This document shows, one piece after another, positions 24,601 through 34,847 of a stretch of DNA of 64,000 nucleotides. This stretch comes from Chrysaora quinquecirrha (lineage: Eukaryota; Cnidaria; Scyphozoa; Semaeostomeae; Pelagiidae): positions 225,059 through 289,058 of the forward strand of contig JACTAT010000210.1 of NCBI GenBank assembly GCA_014526335.1, written 5' to 3'. Each line of letters opens with the position of its first letter. Position 1 is the stretch's first letter. The notes under the pieces were generated by a model. That model worked only from the letters and a program-made list of their open reading frames with translations, made no database searches and had not been told where the DNA came from. Both the position numbers and the translations under genes were made by a program.

Positions 24601-27600
24601 ATTAGCTGATATTCTGCTTTTCTGACCGAATGGACTCCTCGAAAAAAACAGGACGCCAGTGTCAATGTGAATCGCACAAAGTACCTTGGTATCATCGTGA
24701 CTGACAACAATCAGATGGGATGTTTGCGATGGCGAACTAACAAACTCGCCTTCGATCAGCATTTTTGCCTTTAATCGCCTAAGCAAACGTGTTCTGTATT
24801 CACAAGACCTCACCATCGCCACTACGATAGAAGTCTACCAGCAATTTAAGACGAACATTCTGCTTTGTGGAAGCAAAACATGGAGCTTGTACCAACATCA
24901 ATTATACATGCTGTAATGCAATATTTTGTCAATTGCAAAGGTGGATGACATAAAAAATCAGCCTGATCCGTAATCAACTGAGATATCTTGTCTATTTATC
25001 AAGGATAAACTCCTTGCAGCCTGCAAAAGCACTTTTATACGGCGAGTTAGCTGAAGGTCCCACTAAAGCAACTTCTTAGATACTAAACTCTCTGAAGAGA
25101 ACAGTAAAAGTGCTTGTATTTGTAAAGGATTGGGCTTCATGGCGTAGTTTTACAAGTGAAGCTTGTTGGGGGACAGATGACGTGCGCCGTTTGAAAGGAC
25201 TGACAAGGAGAGCAAAGCGCTATCTAAATGAAGGACTGCTGTGAATACCTAAAACCGACGCGGACAGTAGTAGCAGTAGTGACCACAAATAATGATTTTA
25301 CTGATGAGCATCAAAGCCTAACATTACCCGACTGATACTGAAGAAAATTTCTAAAAGAACCAGAATCTTTCCACTTGAAGATCCCAAAGTATAAGAAGCG
25401 TTTTTCTCGAGGAGCTCAGAACCAAATTTGGCTGTGCTGGAGAAGCAAATGGTCACATAAAATTGCACGGTATGTGTCGTGAGGTATAAAAAATACTATA
25501 ACCATGAATTTTTTAATTAGGATTTCGTCACCTTTTCTACCTATTAAAAACACCCAAACTTCCAAGACCATGCTGTCTAAGTTGCCAAAAGGAAGACGCA
25601 ACATGCCACACGTAAAGGGAAATGTCACAAGTGTCACTAACAAAGGCAGCTGCAGAGTGCATCTGGCTGAAGTTTCCAAGCAAGGACTACATCAAGCCTT
25701 ATTACAGTTAGCAGTAACGAGAGGCTGAAAGAAACTAAAACATGTAGAGATGCAAAGGATAACGTTTTTATGCCCTAAACAGAAAACTGCAAGATATCAC
25801 TCTTGACCACGTCACTAAGTAGGAAGAAGTAAGGAAGAAGTACACATTATTAAATGACACGGCTAGAACAAACGGCAGTGACAACATTCAGCAAACCTTC
25901 GGTTTTTTCAATTACAAACACATAGTCCAGTCAGGAATGTATAAAACTTGTACGTCGGACAAAAAATCTGAGGTTCTCCATGTACGCCAGTCATATGGGC
26001 TGTGTGGCGAGGCACAGTATGCCAGGGGGGTCTAAAAAGTTTTAAATTGAAGCCTCTACTTTGTCTCAGAATGCTTGTTTTCATAAAGATTGCTGACGAT
26101 AATCAACTTCTTTATCACACTGCAAAATGTTTGTACGCCAGTTTGTGAATTAAGCAGAAGCGGGGTGTTTCCAAGTCGTTCTACTGGAGCTCTCTGCTGG
26201 AAATGGTGTTGGTGACCGTAAGTTCATTCTCATCGCATAACGATAGTAGAAGAGTGTCATTAGAGTAGAAGAGTGTCACTTTCTCAGTCAATGCTATCCA
26301 CTCACATTGGGCTAGAGATTGTTGTCTTCCACATGGGGCATGGAAAAAACCAAGCAGAAGGAATCGGTTGAAAGCCAACACTAACGTTAGAAGTCTCTCC
26401 AAAGCCAGCAGACCTTTCTAAAAAGGCTTAATTTAAGCCTGGTTTCCATATAGGAAAAAGTGGCGACACCAGTTCTGAAACAAACACGGCTGTACCAGTG
26501 CTGAGGCAGTGCTGCGACGTTTTTAGTTTTAATTGAAACACTTCCTTACGATGGCTCTACCATAGCTAGACAGTTGCTCTACCGCAGTAGCGCCGACATA
26601 AAAAGTTGAATTTAGTTAAACTTTCCCGGCCCTGAAGACAATTCTGCCACAAGAAGGTTTTAATGGAAACATGCATCGCAGGCCTCGGAGACGTGTCTGT
26701 GACACCTGCCTTTGATCTCATTGAGCACATGACTGTAACAAGCCAACCAGATATGAGCAATTATGAAACCATTTTATAGCAACCACTGTCTCAGCACTGG
26801 TACAGCCGTGTCTCAGCACCTGAATAGTGCTGCAGTGAGATTGTGATTCCTAACTGTCTAGCAAAATCAATGGAGCAATAATTTTTTGGACAAAGTGCTG
26901 ACAGTCGAAAGGGAATGCATACCATAAGTGATGACACTGTTATCAACCCCAGATGGTTTCCCATGTACAATCTTCTCTGCTTCGTAAGCCCAACCATTGA
27001 TCAATTTCAAATCATTCTCTTCAAAACTTGTTGTCATCTCATTGTCTTGTGCAGAGGTATGTATTTTTGGTTTTATGAATCCACAGATTGCAAGTAAAGC
27101 AGCAGACATTGAGACAGATAAAGATGCTGATGAACCAGTACCAGCTCCAAAAACTAACTCGGATTTAATTTCCATTGACAAGCCTTCAGTTCTTGAAAGA
27201 AAATGAAAAATACAAATTTTGCTGTGAATATTATTGCATACTTTCACAGGATAAAGTGTAACAAGCAAATCAAGCAATATTTTAGGAATATTGATCAAAT
27301 ATTGTTGGAAAATTTTCTATAATACATCTGAGATGCCTGGTCTGATTCTTCAAACTCTTTTTCTGCAAAACTTTGGCTTTCCAATATTCTTTGCTGAAAA
27401 TATTTAAAAAAGCATCAAATCTATCAAATCTTCAAGATATTTTTGTTACCTTTTTATAAAGTAATCTGATGCAATGCTGAGGTAGAGTCCAATCCAAATA
27501 TATAAAAGCAACACTTCAGTTTTCCCTAACTTGTCAATGTTCATTAACTTGTTCAGACCTTTAAGGTCGTGAGCTGAAAGTGGTGATGGAATCTTTGAAT

Positions 27601-30600
27601 CTGTACAAGACTCTACAAGAAAACAAATACTTATTCATTGATTATGTTGTTAAAACATTGATGAAATTTTAAACAAAAAACTCAGTTCATATGTTAGTGA
27701 AGCTGGAGATGTGCACAAAGCATGCTTGAATGTATGCAACCTGTCATTCTAGGCTTCGAAAAACAGCCCCAATGGCTGGGTTGAAATATTGTATTAAAAG
27801 AAGCTTGGGCAGTTGGAAGTTGTCTTAAAATTTGAGATAGCTTCATCATTATCTTGCTGAGAACAATTTGCTGTTGAACTATTTGAGTAGACAGACTTAT
27901 TGTATAAAATGTAATGCAAGGATGCAGGCCTTACTCCTGAAACTCAGAATAATAAGAGTAAAGATAATGTGACCCAATTTTCTTATGGTTTCTAAACAAT
28001 TTGGTGTATATTAAACATAAAAATTGCAAGGAGTGAGTTTTTTTGGAACTTATGAATCATTAACTTGTAAAAATTGGAGTTCCACCCCAAACCCATTATT
28101 GTATCAGTGGGGACTGCTGCTGCAACAAAAAAACTATTAAAAACAAGTAGCAAAGTTGGATAAAATTGCCAAAAAAATATTGATTGAAAAGACAAGCATG
28201 GATGGAAAGTAGCAAATAAAAGGAAAAACTAAGGCTTGGAAAGTCAACCTGATACCATTATAAATTGAGTGCAAGTAAAGAATAAAACAGTATTATATTT
28301 GCATTATACTGTCAGCAATACAAGTTTAAGCAAAGTGAATATAACACGAATTCTACCTTGTTGTAAATCAATAAGGAATGACTTCTTGAATGCCCAGTCA
28401 ATTGATTTTGGCCTGTTGAAACCTTCAGATGTATGCTGTCTGAATCAGTTAGCTTTTTGACATGGCATTTCACTCTTTTATTTATGCAAGCTGCTAATGC
28501 CTCCTAACGTAATAAAATATTTGGTGAATACTTCTTTCATAATATACATTTTTGAAATTCAGATAGGGTACAGTTTAGTGTGTCCATCCAGCTCATGAGC
28601 AGAGGGAAACAAATTTTTAGGCACGGTGGCCAAAATTTGGTCCTGCAGCATGGAATGGGTAGGAAATGTATATAGTACATGTATATAGAGGACTATTTAT
28701 CATGTTGTCAGGTGCTGGATCATTCTCTAGAAATGCTACAGTTCTGAAGAGTCTGAAACATATCCTTTGTGGTAGAAAAATTTTTGGTTTGCAAAATCAT
28801 ATGCGAAAAATTAAATTGATTTTCATTGAATTTCACGAATTTGTAATTTGTGCAATAGCACGAATTTGTACAAAATTCGTAGGTACTGTATAAGGGCAAG
28901 CTATTTCTGGCCTCTACTGTTATCCTTAATACTGTAGACTTAGTATCCACATTTACTTGGCTTCATCTAGCCACTAGCCTAGATTTCAATGACCTCAGAA
29001 TATCTAATTCAGCTCAAGTCTAATATTTTGGGATTTTCAAAGCTCTAGAAATAATCCTGGCTAGGATTACGTTTAGAATACAGGACCACCTCGAAGTTAT
29101 ACCTTTTATGTTGTGAGCCTACAACCTACGGGTGTATCAGTGCATATGTACCTACAAGGCCCATGCGTGATTAGCATTTGTGGCCTGCAGAAGGTTGGGA
29201 GCCCTAATCATGTCGACGTACAACCTGGAACTTACAACATAGGGTCATAGTTATATTTTTCCGCCATGCTAGGACCCTCCACCTACAACACACAGTATTG
29301 CTTTGTAGCTACAGTATGTTATTTATCAACCTACGACCTACCACCTACAACCTACAGCTAACAACCACACAACGAAAGGCGTAGCTATGTAGCTGTGTTA
29401 TTTTGCGAACCTACGACCTACAGCCTACAACCGACAGCCTACAACCACAGCATAGCTATGTAGCTATGTTTTTTTGCCAACCTACGACCTACAGCCTACA
29501 GCATATGTATGTAACTATGTTATTTTACGAACCTGCGACCTACAGTCTACAACCTACAGCCTACAACCACAGCATAGCTATGTAGCTATGTTTTTTTGCC
29601 AACCTACGACCTACAGCCTACAGCATATCTATGTAACTATGTTATTTTACGAACCTACGACCTACAGCCTACAACCTACAGCCTACAACCACAGCATAGC
29701 TATGTAGCTATGTTTTTTTGCCAGCCTACAACCAACAACCTACAGCTCTGTAGCTATGCTATTTTACCAGCCTACAACCTACAACCTACAGCCTTTTCCA
29801 AGTTGGACAATGTTTGTTAAGGGTCAAGGCTTTGCTCCCGTCCTTTTAAACGGACAATATGCGTTGAGGGGTAAGGGGTATTCTTTCCATCTTTTAATAA
29901 ACGGGCAATATTTGTTGGGGGTAAAGGCTTTGTTTCCATCCTTTAATAAACGGGTAATATCCGTTGAGGGGTAACGGGTGTCTTATCTATCGTTTAATAA
30001 ACGGGCAATGTTTGTTGGGGGTAAAGGCTTTGTTTCCATCCTTTAATAAACGGGCAATATTCGATGAGGGGTAATGGGTGTCTTATCTATCTTTTAATAA
30101 CCGGGAATGTTTATTGGGGAAAATGCTTTGTTTCCGTCCTTTAATAAACGGGTAATATCCGTTGAGGGTAACGGTGTCTTATCTATCTTTTAATAAACGG
30201 GCAATGTTTGTTGGGGTAAAGGCTTTGTTTCCATCCTTTAATAAACGGGCAATATTCGATGAGGGTAATGGGTGTCTTATCTATCTTTTAATAACCGGGG
30301 AATGTTTATTGGGGGTAAATGCTTTGTTTCCGTCCTTTAATAAACCGGCAATATTCGTTCAGGGGTAAAGGGTGTCTTATCTATCTTTTAATAAACGGGC
30401 AATGTTTGTTGGGGGTAAAGGCTTTGTTTCCATCCTTTTTATAAACGGACAATATCCGTTGAGGGGTAACGGGTGTCTTATCTATCTTTTAATAAACGGG
30501 CAATGTTTGTTAAGGGTAAAGGCTTTGTTTCCATCCTTTAATAAACGGACAATACTCGTTGAGGGGTAACGGATGTCTTATCTATCTTTTAATAAGCGGG

Positions 30601-33417
30601 GAATGTTTGTTGGGGGTAAAGGCTTTGTTTCCGTCCATTAATAAACGGGCAATATTCGTTGAGGGGTAACGGATGTCTTATCTATCTTTTAATAAGCGGG
30701 GAATGTTTGTTTGGGGTAAAAGCTTTGTTTCCGTCCTTTAATAAACGGGCAATATTCGTTGAGGGGTAACGGATGTCTTATCTATCTTTTAATAACCGGG
30801 GAATGTTTGTTTGGGGTAAAGGCCTTGTTTCTACCCTTTAATAAACGGGCGATATTCGTTGAGTTGAGGGGTGACATAACGGGTAGCCTTTCCATCTTTT
30901 TATAAATGGGGAATGTTTGTTGGAAGTAAAGGCTTGCAGTGTTAATGGTTTTCCTGTCATTTAATAAACGGGGAATGTTTGTTGTTGGGCAGCAGGTTTT
31001 CCCATCTTTTAATAAACACTTGTGAAGACAAATCAATTTATGTATGGTTTATTGAGTTTGGACAAGTTTCCAGGATGTTATAAGTTTCAAGGATGTTATG
31101 CTATAAGTTTAGTTTTTTGTTGACATTTCTCCAAATATGGTTATCTGGAGGTGACATGATGAAATATATGACAACAGAAATAATAAAATATCTTGCCCGA
31201 TATCTTTCATGTGAACGTCAAGAGGTTTTATCACATTTTGCCCTATGCTTTTGGAATTATTCTACAATGTTTGCACCCTGGGTAATGTATGTGCAGTACA
31301 GTGGAGGGTGTGCAGTACGGTGGAGGATGTTCAGTACAGTGGAGGGATATCATAAGTACAGTGGAGGATACCATCAGTACGGTGGAGGGTGTTCAGTACA
31401 GTGGAGGGATATCATCAGTATGGTGGAGGGATATCATCAGTACAGTGGAGGATGTTCAGTACGGTGGAGGGATATCAGCAGTACAGTGGAGGGATACCAC
31501 CAGTACAGTGGAGGGATACCAGAAGTACTGTGGAGGATATTCAGTACTGTGGAGGGATACCATCAGTACAGTTGAGGGATACCATCAGTACGGCGGAGGA
31601 TGTTCAGTACAGTGGAGGGATATCATCAGTAGAGTGGAGGATGCTCAGTACTGTAGAGGGATATTAACAGTAATGTGGAGGATACCTAAATGTCGAAAAT
31701 AGGCCATTTCAAAATAAATATAATTCAAGTTGATGGTGCATTGAGGGTGAAAGAAAGAATTCTTCTCAGGCGTTAAGGTGGGCCCTATCAAATCTGTCAT
31801 CAGAAGTCGAAATGATTGACAGAGAATTTATCAGTGCATCAGGAATTTATGGTCGAACTGAATAATTAGCAAATGCGCCCACTGTTTGGTAGAATTTTGG
31901 CAGAGTCTTAGGTCTCGTGTGCAAAGGGCCTAAGGCTGATTTTCAATCTTAACTAACCAGGCAATTATTCTTTTGAAACAGCAGTTGCTGTCCATCTCTC
32001 AACAGGCAGGCAGTGTTTGCTTGGGGTAATGCTTGTTTTCCATGTTTAATAAGTGGGCAGTTTAGGTGAGGGTTATTTACTTGGTGTTAAAAACAAATAA
32101 CCACAGCAGGCTATTAAACTCTTTTCAAAGGGTATTTTATTTTATGTCAAAACAATAGATAACCTAGCATGAAAATTTCAAAGTTTATATATATGTTTAG
32201 AGGTATAAAAAACAACAAAAGTGAGAAAGCTATTTTTAAAACCCATCCATAATATTTGCCTTGCCCAAAGCATAGAGAAAAAGTTCTTTTTGAAAGAAAC
32301 CTAGTCTAGATACATTGGCCTATTGACATTGCTTTATACAAACACCAGAACAAATTTCATTATCAATATCATAGCACAAAAAAAGGGTCTCCCCTAAGAG
32401 GTTCCCCATACAATCTCATAAATTCCTGACTTTTCTTACATCTTTCTTGCTTCAACTATAAAGTCCCTTGCCACCAAGAATTTGCAGCCGGGTGACTCAT
32501 CATCAGGTTGTTTGAACAACATCGGACAACGGACAATAATTACAGGTTGAATCTTGCAGACCTTTTACTCTGCCATTTTAAATATCCAAAAGTTGCAAAT
32601 AACCTGAATCTGTAGTTCTGTACCTGCGTAAGCCATCCATCCCTTGTAAATCTTTCGCTTCTATCTCCATGACCAGTGAGCGAAGAACTCTGTGGACCAC
32701 CTGAAAACGCTACATTCAACATGGCGCTGGCCTAACATTCACAAAACGAGCTCCAACTCCATCCTCACTGCCGTAAAATATAATTTCTAAACTATGCAAG
32801 TTAAGGCTGTTTTCTTGTCCTACATATCCGTGTTATTTTCAGCTTGTTACAACCAAGACTATGTCAACTAAAATGAGAACAAAGTCGCCACTGAAATCTC
32901 GTCCACCTCGTCTGACCGCTGTCCTCTAGAAATGCGGGACTAAAAACAATCGGTCATTCTGTGTTAAGTACACATTGTCCTGCGGAGAATACAATTGTCA
33001 TTCAACAAAAGCGCATTGTTTCAAATTATATTAATGACTCTGTTGGTTGTAGGTAGCCTACAATCAATACCAATGTATGGCCCTGTATTCTAAAAGTAAG
33101 CCCCTGGCTACCTTTATTCTTCAGTTCTTGTTACTTTGCTTGCTTGTAAGTTGCGTTATTTTAGGGAGGGATCCTCCAAAGATGAAATGATATTGCCTAG
33201 GCCTAATGGCCTAATCTAGAGTGTCCGGGCCTAGGTTAGGTAGCTGTCCCTCCCGCCAACAAATAATACTAAATTAAGCAGTATGAATATGAAAAAAAAA
33301 CATTATTAGATTGTTATCCTATATCTTTTTACAAACCTTTCCATAAACGACGGCATGTTCACCATGAATTATAATTTTTCCTGGCGCTGATGTTGTCAGG
33401 GAATCCGCCATATGCAT
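15504..33417 (-). CDS. MVK: Mevalonate kinase, 9 exons
   Basis: Exons (minus): 33337-33417, 28357-28503, 27450-27612, 26923-27191, 22495-22540, 21124-21214, 19888-20013, 17100-17253, 15504-15621. Phases chain correctly if one missing base is allowed in exon 2 and one in exon 9. The total is 398 residues (human 396). Family: GHMP kinase that phosphorylates mevalonate in the isoprenoid pathway. Seen: motif 1 APGKIIIHGEHAVVYG (residues ~11-26), motif 2 FGAGTGSSAS (145-154; the usual form is PxGAGLGSSA), GKPSGVDN with the catalytic Asp, and motif 3 KLTGAGGGGC (343-352). Two in-frame ATGs (33417 and 33411) open exon 1. Exon 5 uses a GC donor. The donor after exon 7 is not GT or GC, so that border is provisional. 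The introns are repeat-rich. Confidence 0.93.
17290..17600. repeat. Local direct repeat and dispersed repeat, MVK intron 8
   Basis: The block cttttataaccagtgggac and the following ctggtaaccggttaaaatt occur twice about 160 bp apart. Between them is a cataat..cccacca/accacagtacgc motif that reappears in reverse orientation near 45170-45350, so it belongs to a dispersed repeat family. Confidence 0.55.
20165..20550 (+). repeat. Dispersed repeat copy, related to 21735-22120
   Basis: This shares an ordered series of blocks with 21735-22120: cgtctaccactcc..gagtata, actaaggc(a/g)gaa, aagctgaat, ctttctgtct, tgtgga/gaggacagatt, ttttctgca..attctgggtgatc, agtaaatgttgtc.tatggcagaat. A third, shorter copy of the start lies at about 19205-19330. 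All are in the same orientation. No coding capacity was recognised; a degenerate DNA-transposon derivative is possible. Confidence 0.65.
21735..22120 (+). repeat. Dispersed repeat copy, related to 20165-20550
   Basis: This is the second copy of the family described at 20165-20550, with the same block order and orientation but diverged spacing. Together with the partial copy near 19205 it puts three copies inside 3 kb of MVK introns. Confidence 0.65.
22930..25300 (+). pseudogene. RTE-type LINE remnant in an MVK intron
   Basis: From about 23460 the plus strand reads SAYALTMQRPDEEKEEFYAE and then, at 23552, an endonuclease segment (LGNYNARV, KLNSCGLLLLETCKRLNLTM, SKHWHQ). These are hallmarks of RTE/craniofacial-development-protein-2-like LINEs. 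RT-side remnants follow in scattered frames: IKPLSALCATEALVQMVS at about 24350, then RLSKRVLYSQDLTIATT and LCGSKTWSLYQ at 24780-24890. Many stops and frame changes show old decay. The left end near 22930 is approximate. Confidence 0.8.
26440..26830. repeat. Inverted-repeat element in an MVK intron
   Basis: The block acacggctgtaccagtgctg at about 26491 is matched in reverse complement at about 26790-26810, with partly matching flanks (gaggcagtg against gagacagtg). A non-autonomous foldback or MITE-like element is likely; exact ends and a target duplication could not be set. Confidence 0.6.
29240..29805 (+). repeat. Minisatellite, period about 122 bp, MVK intron 1
   Basis: Runs of cctacgacctacagcctaca and agctatgttttttt recur. 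The agctatgtttttttgcc block repeats at about 29464, 29586 and 29708, a 122-bp period, with shorter cctacaacc sub-repeats inside. Frames across it give artefactual repetitive peptides. Confidence 0.85.
29806..31020 (+). repeat. Minisatellite, period about 100 bp, MVK intron 1
   Basis: About a dozen units containing ggtaaaggctttgtttccat, ctttaataaacgggcaat and ggtaacggatgtcttatctat. Each period holds two related half-units (cctttaataaacgggcaatat and cttttaataaacgggcaatg), suggesting an older ~50-bp unit that doubled. Confidence 0.9.
31285..31690 (+). repeat. Minisatellite, about 24-27 bp units, MVK intron 1
   Basis: Tandem cagtacagtggagggatatc-type units with variants. All three plus-strand frames stay open across much of it, giving spurious WRD/STVEG repeat peptides. 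It directly follows two other unrelated arrays. Confidence 0.9.
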
Positions 33418-33832
33418 TTCTGTGGCGGGAAAATCAGTTGCATCGACTTATTACCTGGCGTCCCAGGCCCTGGTGGGCTTGTGGGCCTGGGAACAAGGAA
33501 GAATCAACAATTTAACAAGCAACTGCCGAGCCGATTGCCGAGCAACAGCAAGGACGAGAAGGGAAAATAAAAATGTTTGAAGGGGCACTCAGGGCGTTGA
33601 CATTGACCAATCAGACGCCTTTATTTTGGAAAGCCACCTTTTTCTTGCCTGTTCTCACCAAAATTCTACCCTAAGTTAAAATTACAGGAGTTTCGATTAT
33701 TCGTTAATTGTTGAAGAATTACCATTGCATTTTGCCCCGCATAATACCATCATGATGCCATAAAGTCCCATAAAGTGCCAACTTGCTTATGTGCCGAAAG
33801 CAAAGGGACCATGGCAAAGAAATGCGATAGTA
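33418..33832. other. Upstream region of MVK, no element recognised
   Basis: Promoter and 5' UTR of the minus-strand MVK gene are expected here. I see no clear core promoter motif and no gene. Confidence 0.35.
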
Positions 33833-34847
33833 CAGGGTGGCCCAAAAAAGGACCCCTTAGGTAAATAATTTCTGAATAAGTTTTCTCAAGGAGGAATTTT
33901 ATCAAATTTATACCAGGTAATATTCAAGTCAAGCGGGCTATCGTGTAGAAATATGGTGGTGATAAGAGCTTCCATTTCGACGCAATGGGACATTAAATTC
34001 ATGATGTCCAAAAACCAGCTGTTTATATTCCACCATTGCGTCCTGTACTGCAATCGTGCTGGAAGGAGAATCATTATCCCAGAATAGAATTGTCACGACC
34101 ATTAATGTATGGTCAGTCATGTTAGAAAAGTGTATTGAGCAGGATTGAGGACATTTTGAATATCATTTGACTGAAAGAATGAGTTATTGATTTTTCTGTT
34201 TTGTTGCGTAAAGACTACGTAAGGGTATAAAGTTGCAAATTTTGTTACAGTACGCTTTTGGATTGTAAAGTTTTAAAGTCAATTTATTCCGAGATACTAA
34301 CCCATATCATCATGATATTTACATGATATACACGCTTTTTTTTTTATAAGGAACCTACCTCAAGGCCTAGTTCTTAAAGTTCCTTATTTTTGGGCCTCTT
34401 TTGAGGCAATTGTAGTTCCAAAAGTTCCTTAATAGTTCCTTAATTTTAACTGCACATACAATGGTCTTAACAATAAAGGAGAGACATTTGCATGTGAGCA
34501 AAGCTCGAGACTACTCAAAGAAACATTGGATACATGCTTAACGTACAATTTATGCGATCTTCGACTGCAAATGAATGGAACTGGCTTTCTAATTCTTGAT
34601 TATTTGCAGTGATAAAAGTATTCAACATTCAAAAGTTCCTTAATGATTTTCTCGTTAGTAGTATAAGTTCTTTAAATTTTTGGGCCTTCTACATGTAGGT
34701 TCCTTATAAAGTGGTTCCTTATAAAAAAAAAGCGTGTATCTCACTTGAGTTGAATATAATGTAGTATTAATTTCATGAAATTCCAACTTAAGAATAAATT
34801 ATTTATAAATTATTTAGTTAGGGGGTCCTTTTTTTTGGGCCACCCTG
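33833..34847. mobile_element. Mariner-type MITE, 1015 bp, host of a nested element
   Basis: The left end CAGGGTGGCCCAAAAAAGG is mirrored by the right end CCTTTTTTTTGGGCCACCCTG, with TA on both sides. The terminal sequence resembles that of the element at 3000-3580 but is not identical. A second TIR element (34331-34736) lies inside it. Confidence 0.88.
34331..34736. mobile_element. Nested MITE, 406 bp, TA target site
   Basis: The TIRs start CACGC then a T run and ATAAGGAAC, and are mirrored at the right end as GTTCCTTAT, an A run, and GCGTG. TA flanks both. Inside, aaagttcctta blocks repeat. Being within 33833-34847, it inserted later. Confidence 0.88.

Noticed and set aside
29403..30569. 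Repetitive frames that might be structural proteins
   Set aside because: They follow the 122-bp and 100-bp minisatellites, lie in an MVK intron, and shift frame between units.
31093..31702. Overlapping repetitive WRD/STVEG proteins
   Set aside because: All three plus-strand frames are open through a ~25-bp minisatellite; this is periodicity, not selection for coding.
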